A stretch of DNA of 23,476 nucleotides from Clostridiales bacterium (GTDB taxonomy: Bacteria > Bacillota > Clostridia > Lachnospirales > Lachnospiraceae), in NCBI GenBank assembly GCA_029267975.1, contig JAJUHH010000003.1:1-23476 (forward strand), given 5' to 3'. Below, in pieces: positions 1 to 8,163 of this stretch. A model generated the notes under the pieces. The model had not been told where the DNA came from. It saw only the letters and a list, made by a program, of their open reading frames with translations, and did not search any database. The position numbers were made by a program, and so were the translations under genes. The first letter of the stretch is position 1. Every line of letters begins with the position of its first letter.

Positions 1-360
1 GCAACACAAAGAGCTTATGGAGAATTTAAGGACGGCTGGGAGTTCCCGGGTGGCAAGATACAGGAGGGAGAAACAAGAGCTGCTGCATTGATCAGGGAGA
101 TTAAGGAAGAGCTTGATGTAACCATAGCTGTTAAGGAGCACTTTACCACTGTGGAATATGACTACCCGACATTTCATCTGACAATGCATTGCTTTTTCTG
201 TGATATTATAAAAGGCGAACCAACGCTCCTTGAACATAAGGCTGCGCGTTGGCTCGCGAAAGATGAGCTTTTTACAGTAAATTGGCTGCCGGCTGATATT
301 GATATTATTAAGAAGCTCCAGCTTATTTTATCTCCACCCCAATCTCCTTCAGCATATTAA
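1..360 (+). CDS. MutT-type Nudix hydrolase, 5' end missing
   Basis: The reading frame is open from the first base, so the N-terminus lies outside the window; about 119 residues are visible. The segment WEFPGGKIQEGE, followed by REIKEELDV, is a near-complete Nudix box (G-x5-E-x7-R-E-U-x-E-E). Its usual final glycine is replaced, as in many MutT-like (deoxy)nucleoside triphosphate pyrophosphohydrolases. Such enzymes hydrolyse oxidised nucleotides such as 8-oxo-dGTP to the monophosphate with Mg2+ bound by the box glutamates. The TTG at 88 falls inside the Nudix helix and cannot be the true start. The last 38 bp overlap the 3' end of the convergent LuxR-type gene. The family is clear; the exact substrate is not. 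Confidence 0.88.
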   Translation, partial: ATQRAYGEFKDGWEFPGGKIQEGETRAAALIREIKEELDVTIAVKEHFTTVEYDYPTFHLTMHCFFCDIIKGEPTLLEHKAARWLAKDELFTVNWLPADIDIIKKLQLILSPPQSPSAY

Positions 361-1912
361 TATAGAGCAGCAACTCTTCCCTGGAGCTGATACCCAGCTT
401 GGCAAAGATCCGCTTACTATGGGTTTTGATGGTATTAATGCTCAGATACATCTGCTCTGCAATCTCCTTGTAGCTTAAACCTTTGGCGTACAGATGAAAG
501 ACGGATTGCTCTGCCGGTGACAAGGTCTTTGTCCTCTCCACGAATTGCTCTAATACACTGATCTGTTACCGGTCCTTCTCAATTCTCTGATTTAAGTCAT
601 TTTTATATTGTGCCAGATACGTGATCAGGTCATCGATTTCCTGGACATTTGTCTTAGGCAGCTCTTGGGGATTGGCAGACTTAATGATCGCAATACCCTG
701 AGAGATTGGCTGCACATATCTGTTACTGAATACAATGGAGATCAGAATACCGGTGGTTATTAACAGAATTAAAAGGCAGGCAAGGATAATATTTAACCGT
801 GTAATGGATTCAACGATATCCTCCTTAGGCACCATAACAGCGGTCACCCAGACATGATCGGAATAAGGGGAAGCGCTGGGATATAATTGGGTCCTCATGT
901 GATAGCCAAGATAAAGATTGTCATTATTCCGTCCATAGGTGGTAAAGGAACGTTTGCTTTCTTTTATATAAAGGCTGGGTCCAATCTTGCTGATCTCTTT
1001 TGCAGTATAACCGCCTGCCACCATAGAGCGACTGGTTGCCAGCATGCCATTGGTCATGGGTACAAGCATGCTGAACATTCTGCTATAGGTGCTGTTATCC
1101 GGCATGTTGGACAATTTAAACAGCATAGTGGAAATCTCAAAGCCGCAGACACCATAGATGATGTTCCTGGCTCCGATCAAAGGAACGGAACAAAGCATCA
1201 CCTCTTCACTGGTACCCGGAAGAGTATATGGATCACTCCAATAGTAAAGCTTTGACAGGGGAAGGGTGGGGTTCTCCACAGCGGTAGCTATGGGGACGGA
1301 ATAAAAAGGGGCATCGCTCACATCAAACTCCATGTTCCACTGGGTATGCAGAGCTATGGAATTGGACCTTCCAATGTTGGGAAAGCCGTATAAGAGAGTG
1401 AAGGAAGGTGAAGTGGAGCTAATGATATTCGGCTCCATATTCTTCAGGTATAAGCTGGCCTTGGAGTATTGTGAGTTTTCTAAGCTTGTGTTAACAGTGG
1501 TATCTAAGACCAGAAAGGCCCCGCTGCATTTCGCCTTCTGAAGGGAGTAAAAGGTTCTTTCAAACAATTCTGAGATTAAATGCTCAATTTCTTGTGGCTG
1601 ATCTGACAATTCATTTAAGGTTTTATGCTCATCTGCTAATTCTTTTTCTATTCTCTGTGTCAATTCCCTGGAGAAACTTATTGCCTGCACGGAAATATCA
1701 CCGTACATGGAGGACACATTTTCTTGGGCATGCCCAAGCTCGTCAAGTAACAGCTGTTTGCTCTGAGTCAAACCGGCGGAGAAGGTACCGGTGATAATAA
1801 GAATCACAACGACACCGGCAGACATGGTAAACACCAGAAGCAGCAAGAAGAAGATGAGACGCAGCCGCAGTGTGGTTAGTTTCATTTGAATATGCGCACG
1901 AGGCATGTTCAT
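323..1912 (-). pseudogene. Membrane sensor with C-terminal LuxR HTH, interrupted by in-frame TAA
   Basis: Read from 1912, the first 448 codons encode a basic N-terminus, a membrane helix (about residues 18-41), a large extracellular Cache-like region, a second membrane helix (about 373-396) and a HAMP/coiled-coil stretch ending QRIEKDR. A TAA at 566-568 stops the frame. In the same frame, nine codons further on, the sequence continues into a complete LuxR-type helix-turn-helix (LSPAEQ, SYKEIAEQMYLS, TIKTHSKRIFAKLGI) that stops at 323-325. The intact product would be about 528 residues, a one-piece membrane receptor and DNA-binding regulator. Without the TAA the coiled coil would run straight into the HTH, so CAA to TAA is the simplest change. 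A GTG at 539-541 could restart the HTH alone. The gene lies 36 bp downstream of the solute-binding gene, in the same operon. A sequencing error or readthrough cannot be excluded. Confidence 0.8.
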
Positions 1913-1948
1913 CCGTCAAGCTCGACCTCCCTGATCACTTGGGTATTG

Positions 1949-3344
1949 TTATTGAAAGCTTTCTGCAAAGGCATGGTATTTCCCCTTGGCTGTCTGCATG
2001 AAGGCTTCCTCAGGGCTCATGTTTAACAGAAGCTGTTTATAGCTATCCTTTGTCTCGGCAGCAAGAAGCTTCAGCTGCGTGTTATAGGTGACTTGAATCT
2101 CATCCATGCCATCAAAGAGCGGAGGGATGTAGAATTCATATTCCAGCTGCATACTTCTGCTGACTTGCAGGAGCTTCTGAATATTGGGATCCGTGATGCT
2201 GTCAATTTCTTTCAGCATAATATCGCCAAAGGCCTCCTCCGTTACCGGAAGATACCCGGTGCTTGAAACAAAGCGTAAATTATTCTCAGGACTGGTAAAC
2301 CATTTAAGAAATATCCCGGCCGCCTTCTCCTTCTTCTTATTTGATTTGATGACACACATACCGCGCGCCTCGCTGTATTGCTATCTTTTTACCGCCTTCA
2401 AAAACCGGATAGGGCAGTAAGGCAAGTTCGGCAGGCTCAGTCGTATTGTCGGGATAAGTAACGGTAGGGGAGAAGAAAACCACACCGGCAGTTGATCCTG
2501 TGGAACATACAATATCACCTGTCTTGGTTAAATCAGAGGCATATCCGTCATAGATGGCAAAAGCTCCTTTTACTGCTGATTCAAAGTAGATATTCCAAAC
2601 CTTTTCGCTTATGGGATTAGAGAAATCAATCTTCTCCTCCTTGATAAAATCACTGTCTAGCTGTTCACAGCCAATCATGGCAAGATTGAATAGAGAATCG
2701 GGTATGTAAAAGGTCTTTCCGTCATTGGGAATGTCAGGTGTCTGGGAATCGGTCCATTTATAATAGAGCTCAGCGGTTCTTTTGATGCCTTCAAAGGTTC
2801 TTAGATCCTCTATCTTGGCTCCGGTTGCCTGAGCAAAACGATGAAAGATGGTAGCGTTAATTAACAGTACCTCTGTGGATTTCGCAGTAGGAAAGACATA
2901 AAGCTTCCCTTCCTTCAGCCTTCCTTCTTCAATAAAGCGAGGGATATAAGCGCTTAGCTCCTGCCTGCTGAACTGTTCCTCCAGATTAAGAAGCAGTCCC
3001 TTATCCGCCAAGATCATAGCAGTTTTAGGGTATGCAGTAGTAATATCCGGAAGAGGGGTAGCGCCTGGGTCATGATTGGCCGCAGCAGTCAGCTTCTCAT
3101 GAAGTGTTTCTGCACCGGAGATGGAGGTAACACTGACGATTATGCCTTTCTTCAGTCCGAGGGTATTATTAAACTCTTCGATTAGTTCATCCATGGTATT
3201 CTTCATCTGTCCACCATAATTATGCCATAGGGTCAATGCAAGGGGACTATGATTTCTGCTCTGAGCCAAATTAACAGAGAGTATTGCAACAGGAATCAGA
3301 AGCATAGCGACAATGATCAGGATAGCAGTTTTTTTCAATCGCAT
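1949..3344 (-). pseudogene. Extracellular solute-binding protein, frameshifted
   Basis: The start at 3344 follows a strong AAGGAGGTG site. The product begins with a basic stretch and a single hydrophobic segment (about residues 5-27) without a lipobox cysteine, so it is probably membrane-anchored. It continues with a family-1 solute-binding fold: LTLWHNYGGQ near the start, an acidic alpha-helical region, and later the usual sugar-binder motifs. The frame breaks at 2361-2369, within a GCGCGC tract. The first frame runs on only to a stop at 2337-2339, while the next frame carries the expected continuation (GMCVIKSNKKKEKAAGIFLKW, then FVSSTGYLPVTEEAF) to 1949. The total would be about 465 residues, normal for the family. 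No ABC permease genes are adjacent. Together with the downstream sensor this suggests a ligand-sensing module rather than an importer; that role is inference. Confidence 0.82.
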
Positions 3345-3377
3345 ACACCTCCTTATTTTTGCTTATCTGTAAATTTC

Positions 3378-3406
3378 AGTATATCATAAACAGGTAATAT
3401 ATTCCA
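3378..3406 (-). promoter_or_regulatory. Possible promoter for the solute-binding/sensor operon
   Basis: On the minus strand TGATATACT forms an extended -10 element (TATACT at 3383-3378), about 35-40 bp upstream of the start at 3344. The -35 position (TGGAAT) is poor, so the call rests on the extended -10 alone. Confidence 0.35.
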
Positions 3407-3483
3407 TCATTTACTTCAATTTAACAATTTTTATTTTGCATTTGCTATAGGGATATTTTAGTCTATAGAGTCTTATGACATAA

Positions 3484-3526
3484 AATCACCCTGGTGTGAT
3501 ACCACATATACGATAGAATCACCCTG
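3484..3526 (+). promoter_or_regulatory. Repeated AATCACCCTG boxes, possible operator
   Basis: AATCACCCTG occurs at 3484-3493 and again at 3517-3526, exactly 33 bp apart (about three helical turns). The first copy is also half of a dyad, ATCAC-N6-GTGAT (3485-3500). The pair lies in the 267-bp gap between the divergent solute-binding gene and the small membrane protein gene. A regulator binding site is plausible, but no regulator is identified. Confidence 0.4.
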
Positions 3527-3611
3527 AGAGTAATAGATTTTCCATAGGGAAGAAATAAAATGAAAGCAGGTGGCAGGAACACCACAAATTATTTCAAGGA
3601 GGATAATTATT

Positions 3612-3965
3612 ATGTCAGAAACCAATACCAATAAGACTGTAGAGGAAGCTCAGGTAATATTTGATCCTGCAGATATCGAGAAGAATAAAGTAATGGCAGG
3701 CCTTGCTTACATTCTTTTCTTCCTACCCTTAATTGTATGCCCTGATTCTAAGTTCGGAAAATTTCATGCCAATCAGGGACTGGCATTATTTATTGCATCC
3801 ATTGGCGGAAGTATCATTCTAAGCATCATCCCTATTCTTGGATGGTTTTTGCTTCCCATTTTCTCTGTTGCAGTATTTATTTTTGCAGTACTGGGCCTTG
3901 TCAACGGTCTCACAGGGAAAGCAAAGGGTCTACCACTTCTGAGTAAAATCAAATTAATCAAATAG
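3612..3965 (+). CDS. Small DUF4870/Tic20-like membrane protein
   Basis: The product is 117 residues. I place the start at 3612 (MSETNTNK) because a perfect AAGGAGG lies 9 bases upstream at 3596-3602; the longer open frame from 3570 would translate the ribosome-binding site itself. A polar N-terminus of about 25 residues is followed by KVMAGLAYILFFLPL, then CPDSKFGKFHANQGL, and two further hydrophobic segments (about 57-76 and 77-103). The FHANQGL motif between helices and the overall layout match the DUF4870/Tic20-like family of small membrane proteins, whose function is unknown. It is the first gene of a tight operon with two lipoprotein genes (gaps of 23 and 16 bp), so all three probably act at the membrane together. 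Confidence 0.8.
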   Translation: MSETNTNKTVEEAQVIFDPADIEKNKVMAGLAYILFFLPLIVCPDSKFGKFHANQGLALFIASIGGSIILSIIPILGWFLLPIFSVAVFIFAVLGLVNGLTGKAKGLPLLSKIKLIK

Positions 3966-3988
3966 ATAGGACCCTTAGGAGGCTGATT

Positions 3989-4969
3989 ATGAAAAAAACA
4001 TGGAAACTGATTTTGCTGCCGGTGTTTGCTCTGCTTTTGATTGGAGCTTGCGGCAAAGGCTCTAAGGAGCTGAAAGAGGATGCCCTGCAGCAGAATACGA
4101 CAGAGAATAATCATCATGAGGACAATGTAGACAGCATAGAAGAGAACAGCATAGAAGAGGACAGGGTGGATACAGGTGGAGAGATCACTGGAGATGCTGC
4201 TTCGAATGCTGAAGATAGCGATACCGCTGACACCTGGCCCGCAGACTTGGAAGAGGATAATGAGGAAGAAGATGATGTGGAATTAGGCGGTAATTTTAAA
4301 ACCATATCGGATATTCTTGACTATTGGAATGCGTTAAATAAAAAGCATGAGGAGGCAATTAATGAATATGAAGGCTTCGTCACTTTGACACTGGTTTCCG
4401 CCGGCTTAGGCTTTGCTTCCGGTATTCAGTACGATCTGCTTAATCTGGATAATAAGGATGGCCGCTATGAGGGGGAGCTGATGCTGGCCGGCTATGACGG
4501 CTTTATTGAGAAAGCCGGACCTAATCTTACTTTTGGATATGAAGATGTACTGGAGAAGGATGGCTGGGATTCGAAAGCCGGTGATAAGGTATGGGAAAGC
4601 GGTAACTGTGATCTGGAGCAGGGCTACTACTATAGTGAAACAGCCAGGGAAAGAGACGGAACTATTATCTATTACGAAGTAGAGGAATTCTTAAAGGAAG
4701 CTAACGGTGATATGAGCTGTCTTATCACCACCGGCAGAAGGTACGATGCACGTGGTGAGGAATCGCCCCATACAAGCTACCTTTTTATGCGCCTGGGAGA
4801 GGACCGGTATGAATTTGTCATAGCCAATACTGATCAGGGTACTAAATACGATATCTTGCGTATTAAGGAAGATATGACTAAGGAAAAGGCGCTTGCCCTA
4901 TTTAAGGAAGCAGGAGCTGCCATCGAATCAAAAGGTGGTATTGTAAACGGTGTTCTGGTAGAAGAGTGA
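3989..4969 (+). CDS. Lipoprotein of unknown function with acidic linker
   Basis: The 326-residue product has a typical lipoprotein signal: MKKTWK, a hydrophobic stretch, then LIGAC with the lipidated cysteine at residue 21. Residues 22-98 are a low-complexity linker rich in Glu, Asp, Asn and Ser that would hold the folded part away from the membrane. Residues about 100-326 form a mixed alpha/beta domain with many Tyr, Trp and Gly residues (YEGFVTLTL, GYYYSETARERDG, DRYEFVIANTDQG). I do not recognise this domain. A TAGGAGG site precedes the ATG. The gene sits between the DUF4870-like gene and a second lipoprotein gene in one operon, so a shared envelope role is likely; substrate and partners cannot be read from the sequence. 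Confidence 0.8.
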   Translation: MKKTWKLILLPVFALLLIGACGKGSKELKEDALQQNTTENNHHEDNVDSIEENSIEEDRVDTGGEITGDAASNAEDSDTADTWPADLEEDNEEEDDVELGGNFKTISDILDYWNALNKKHEEAINEYEGFVTLTLVSAGLGFASGIQYDLLNLDNKDGRYEGELMLAGYDGFIEKAGPNLTFGYEDVLEKDGWDSKAGDKVWESGNCDLEQGYYYSETARERDGTIIYYEVEEFLKEANGDMSCLITTGRRYDARGEESPHTSYLFMRLGEDRYEFVIANTDQGTKYDILRIKEDMTKEKALALFKEAGAAIESKGGIVNGVLVEE

Positions 4970-4985
4970 ATGGGAGGATAATTAG

Positions 4986-5561
4986 ATGCTTCGAAAAATT
5001 GCTGCATTTGGAATAATCACCGCAATGCTCCTATTTGCGGTAAGCTGTAATTTAAAACAAAGAATAGGGGATAGTATCACCGAGGGCATCCTTGAGAAGG
5101 CAGTGGGTAATGATGTGGATATCGATTTAGATAGTGACAGTGGCAGTCTGACCATTCAGGGGCAGGATGGTGAGGAGCTGGTCATTGATAATGATGAGAA
5201 CGGAAACTTCCGAATGGAAGGTGAGGACGGAACCTATATTCAAATGGGTGATTCCTTTGATTGGCCGGAGGATAAAGCAGCGGCAGAGCTCCCCAAGATG
5301 AACAATGGCCAGGTCACCTATGTAATCAATTCTGATGTATCCTGTTCCATTATGGTAGCAGGTACCGGACAAGAGGATTTTGAGGATTATGTAGAGAAGC
5401 TGAAAGCTAAGGGCTTTACGGAGGAAGCAGTGACCAGTGATGCTTCTGAGCTTAAGATCTACAGTGCTAAGGATTCGTCAGGTGCAATCGCCTATGTGGC
5501 CTTTGCTGTCACGGAAGAAAGTCTTCAGATAAGTGTAGATTTAACGAATGTACAGGAGTAA
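4986..5561 (+). CDS. Second lipoprotein of the operon, unknown function
   Basis: The 191-residue product starts with MLRKIAAFG, a hydrophobic core and the lipobox FAVSC (cysteine 21). The first third of the mature part is acidic and hydrophilic with short repeating patterns of Asp, Gly and Ser (DIDLDSDSGSLTIQGQDGEE, GEDGTYIQMGD). The second half (about residues 105-190) looks like a compact alpha/beta domain: TYVINSDVSCSIMV, then DFEDYVEKLKAKGF, then a strand-rich end. This arrangement recurs in uncharacterised clostridial lipoproteins, but I cannot name the family with certainty. A GGGAGG site lies in the 16-bp gap after the previous gene. The operon ends in the long palindrome that follows. 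Confidence 0.78.
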   Translation: MLRKIAAFGIITAMLLFAVSCNLKQRIGDSITEGILEKAVGNDVDIDLDSDSGSLTIQGQDGEELVIDNDENGNFRMEGEDGTYIQMGDSFDWPEDKAAAELPKMNNGQVTYVINSDVSCSIMVAGTGQEDFEDYVEKLKAKGFTEEAVTSDASELKIYSAKDSSGAIAYVAFAVTEESLQISVDLTNVQE

Positions 5562-5580
5562 TATAACTGATAATTTAAAA

Positions 5581-5765
5581 GAAGCTAGGAGCAGTAACAT
5601 ATATCCCCACACACAGATTGCCGGACATCTTATTGATTTTGTATGCCATCAATCAAACAATTATGTTAACATAATTGTTTACATATAATGTTTTGGCATA
5701 GCAAAATCAACAATCTGTTCGGCAAACAGTGTATTACGGGATACATGTTACTGCTCCCAGCCTTC
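5581..5765. repeat. Long imperfect palindrome (about 185 bp)
   Basis: GGAGCAGTAACAT (5588-5600) pairs perfectly with ATGTTACTGCTCC (5745-5757). Inside these ends the two arms stay largely complementary: TATCCC, TTGCCG, TTGATTTTG and ATGCCA each have a partner in the other arm. The centre is a perfect 26-bp palindrome at 5655-5680 around GTTAAC. The whole could fold as one long hairpin or cruciform. It fills the gap between convergent genes, so it may act as a two-way terminator. The form resembles a MITE or REP-like element, but no target-site duplication is evident. Confidence 0.75.
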
Positions 5766-5831
5766 TTCTCTTATCTAATATCAATTGCTATATTATTTAT
5801 ATTATCCTGTATCTTACGGTACATCATCCTG

Positions 5832-6836
5832 CTAATATAGAATGTCGTTGCTTATGGTGGTATAGAATAGTCTTTTGACTTCCTCCGGATCGGAGGTCTG
5901 GCCCAGAATCCACATCAGCTTGCATAAGACAGCCTCCGTGATCATATCATAGGCTTCCAGAATATTTACCTTGCTTTTTAACTCGTTTCCAACCTGGTAG
6001 ACGGTCATGTCGCTGCCCTCATTGGGTACCTGGGTAGTCATGACGATGATCTTGCCCCGGTCGATGGCTTCCTTGATTACCTCATAATAACGATATCTGG
6101 GAAGAGTGGGAATGCCGCCCACCCCGAAGCTTTCAATCACTACTGCGTCATACTTCTCAAGCATAAAGGCCAGGACATCTGAGTCCACGCCCGGAGTAAG
6201 CTTAAAAAGTCCCACCTTGGGATTTAACTTTTCATAAAAGGCCGGCTCTGACCCCAATCCGTAAGGGGTCTTCCTGGTGATATACTGGATCAAATGCCCA
6301 TCCTGTATTACGGCAAGATAGGGATAGTTAATGCTGGAGAAGGCCTGAAAGCTTTTGGAATAGGTCTTTCTGGCCCTGGTTCCCAGAATCACCTTACCGT
6401 TAAATACGATCTGTACTCCAACGGCCTGATCCGATACTGCATAGAGGAAGCTGTCATACAAATTGGTCTTAGAATCTGTAACCTCAACATTAATGGGTCG
6501 TTGGGCACCGGTAATTATAATTGGCCTCGGAGAGTTTTGAATCAGGTAGGATAAGGCGGCTGCGGTATAAGCCATCGTATCTGTTCCGTGACAGATGACA
6601 AAACCGTCATAGCTATAATAGTGTTCTCTTATGGTTTTGGCCAGGCTGCTCCAAATCTCAGGTGAGACATTGGTGCTATCGATATTGCACAGTTGATAGG
6701 TATCAACCTCGCAAAGCTGAGAAATGGCTGGGATGTATTCTAATATTTCATCCAGTGTCAGTTGGGGATGCAGTCCGCTTGGCGTTGACTTGGAAGCGAT
6801 CGTCCCTCCTGTACCAATCATAAGAATTTTCTTCAT
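5832..6836 (-). CDS. ansA: L-asparaginase, type I (cytoplasmic)
   Basis: The 334-residue product has the asparaginase/glutaminase fold and hydrolyses L-asparagine to aspartate and ammonia. The N-terminal nucleophile motif GTGGTIAS is at residues 8-15 (catalytic Thr12). HGTDTM at 83-88 supplies the second threonine and aspartate (Thr85, Asp86). Lys157 in GTRARKTYS fits the conserved catalytic lysine. There is no signal peptide, and the length is close to E. coli AnsA, so this is the cytoplasmic form rather than the secreted AnsB type. GGAGG lies 8 bases before the ATG. The gene stands 49 bp downstream of the protease gene on the same strand, and the long palindrome lies beyond its 3' end. Strict substrate preference (Asn versus Gln) cannot be read. 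Confidence 0.93.
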   Translation of the reverse strand: MKKILMIGTGGTIASKSTPSGLHPQLTLDEILEYIPAISQLCEVDTYQLCNIDSTNVSPEIWSSLAKTIREHYYSYDGFVICHGTDTMAYTAAALSYLIQNSPRPIIITGAQRPINVEVTDSKTNLYDSFLYAVSDQAVGVQIVFNGKVILGTRARKTYSKSFQAFSSINYPYLAVIQDGHLIQYITRKTPYGLGSEPAFYEKLNPKVGLFKLTPGVDSDVLAFMLEKYDAVVIESFGVGGIPTLPRYRYYEVIKEAIDRGKIIVMTTQVPNEGSDMTVYQVGNELKSKVNILEAYDMITEAVLCKLMWILGQTSDPEEVKRLFYTTISNDILY

Positions 6837-6885
6837 GACATTATACCTCCAGATAAGCTATGAAACTAATGAGAGCTACGACTCA

Positions 6886-7842
6886 TCAGCCTTCCTTCCT
6901 TGAAAGAGCTGCCTGCTTCTCCTCTTTGATTAATTTGAGCCCCATAATAATTGCAAGGATCAGAAAGCCAATTCCACCGATGATGCCTGTAGGTGCCGGT
7001 CCGATAAAAGGATTACCACCATCTGAGGTAAAATAGATACCTGACGCAGCCAGGGCGTTGAGGCTGCCATGAGCAAAGATGGCCGGAACGCAGCTTTTTG
7101 ATTTTATTGTAATGTATGAGAATATGGTTCCTAAGGTGATGCAGAATATACACATAGCCAGAATACCTGTGAAAGGATACCCGGCATACCCGGTTCCATA
7201 ATTATGTCCCAATACAGTGAGAGGAGCATGCCATAAGCCCCAGATTACGCCATTGATCAATAAAACCGGCAGAATATTAAATTTTTCTTTCATCTTTGGC
7301 AGCAGATATCCGCGCCAGCCCCATTCTTCACCGAAGCAGTTGATGAAATTCATCAGCGGTCCAAGTACAAGGCCCATCAACATCTGACTCAGCAAAGAGA
7401 TTTTAAGCTGGTTGGCGTCAGCATCGATACCGGCATTCTTATAGGTATCAAGCAAAAAGCCCATACTTAAATCAAAAGTACCCGGGTTGATCAGAAAATA
7501 CAGCACCGCACCGAGAAGGGTTAATACGGCAGGTCCGAACCAGGCAATAAGATAGAAGCGCAGGTTACTTTTTACGGATAATACTAAGAGGCTGTTGCGA
7601 AAGCCTTCACGGGTAATAAGCCTGGTAATGATAACTGCAATGGCCGGTATGAACATAACTCCGGCAATCAATGATTGCGCGATGGCGGCCTTTGTTGAAT
7701 CGCCTCCCCTGATCCAGGGTGCAATAATGCCGATCTCAACTGCATAGGTAAGTACAAAGGTAATAATAAGATAAAAAGTAATTCGTTTTGATTCCAATTT
7801 TGGATCATTTGCTTGAACTATAACTTCAGCTTCCGGGTTCAT
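6886..7842 (-). CDS. CPBP-family intramembrane metalloprotease
   Basis: The 318-residue polytopic membrane protein has the three signature motifs of the CPBP (CaaX protease and bacteriocin-processing, Abi) family: EEWGWR (Glu172, Glu173, Arg177), WGLWH (His205) and HGSLN (His258, Asn262). These are expected to line a membrane-embedded glutamate/histidine active site. Hydrophobic segments occupy most of residues 21-115 and 150-300. Members cleave membrane proteins or peptides, and some give self-immunity to bacteriocins, but no bacteriocin gene is nearby. GGGAGG precedes the ATG at 7842. The gene has its own promoter and is divergent from the TetR/kinase pair. The substrate is unknown. Confidence 0.9.
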   Translation of the reverse strand: MNPEAEVIVQANDPKLESKRITFYLIITFVLTYAVEIGIIAPWIRGGDSTKAAIAQSLIAGVMFIPAIAVIITRLITREGFRNSLLVLSVKSNLRFYLIAWFGPAVLTLLGAVLYFLINPGTFDLSMGFLLDTYKNAGIDADANQLKISLLSQMLMGLVLGPLMNFINCFGEEWGWRGYLLPKMKEKFNILPVLLINGVIWGLWHAPLTVLGHNYGTGYAGYPFTGILAMCIFCITLGTIFSYITIKSKSCVPAIFAHGSLNALAASGIYFTSDGGNPFIGPAPTGIIGGIGFLILAIIMGLKLIKEEKQAALSRKEG

Positions 7843-7929
7843 TCCTTAATCCTCCCATTTATTTTACTTGAGCAGAGGATCATACGACTCTTTTCACGAC
7901 TGGTCAGGATACTCTGCACATCCTAGAAT

Positions 7930-7958
7930 AGTATAGCATAAACCCATAGGGATGTCCA
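7930..7958 (-). promoter_or_regulatory. Sigma-A promoter for the CPBP protease gene
   Basis: On the minus strand TGGACA (7958-7953), a 17-bp spacer and TATACT (7935-7930) form a near-consensus promoter. A TG one base before the -10 makes it an extended -10. The leader to the ATG would be about 80 nt and contains a small hairpin (AGGAT-N9-ATCCT). Confidence 0.7.
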
Positions 7959-8028
7959 TGTAGGCAGGAAAATCATGGGGTGTTTCATAACATAATTTCT
8001 CTTTATAAGCGACAAAAGGAATTATATG

Positions 8029-8057
8029 TTGACAAATTTTGATAGTAATTATATAAT
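8029..8057 (+). promoter_or_regulatory. Consensus sigma-A promoter for the TetR/kinase pair
   Basis: TTGACA (8029-8034), exactly 17 bp, then TATAAT (8052-8057): both hexamers and the spacing are perfect consensus. The leader to the TetR start at 8164 is about 100 nt. A promoter this strong before a repressor gene suggests that repression, probably by the TetR protein itself, sets its output. I could not define an operator dyad. The rest of the 321-bp gap holds the protease promoter and nothing else I can name. Confidence 0.82.
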
Positions 8058-8163
8058 ATTTTCCAGTAAATATGTGGTAATGGATGCAATTGGAACTAAT
8101 TACAGAAGCAGCATAAGGCATAGGTAGCCGGTTGCACAAAAGATAGCTAAGGGAGTATGAATA

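Noticed and set aside
566..568. Stop recoding (selenocysteine or pyrrolysine) at the interrupted LuxR-type gene
   Set aside because: The codon is TAA, not TGA or TAG, and no selenocysteine-type RNA element is evident.
887..1255. Open frame of 122 codons on the plus strand
   Set aside because: It lies wholly antisense to the membrane sensor gene, has no ribosome-binding site and encodes no recognisable pattern.
5581..5765. Insertion sequence
   Set aside because: There is no transposase reading frame inside or near the palindrome; at most it is a non-autonomous element.
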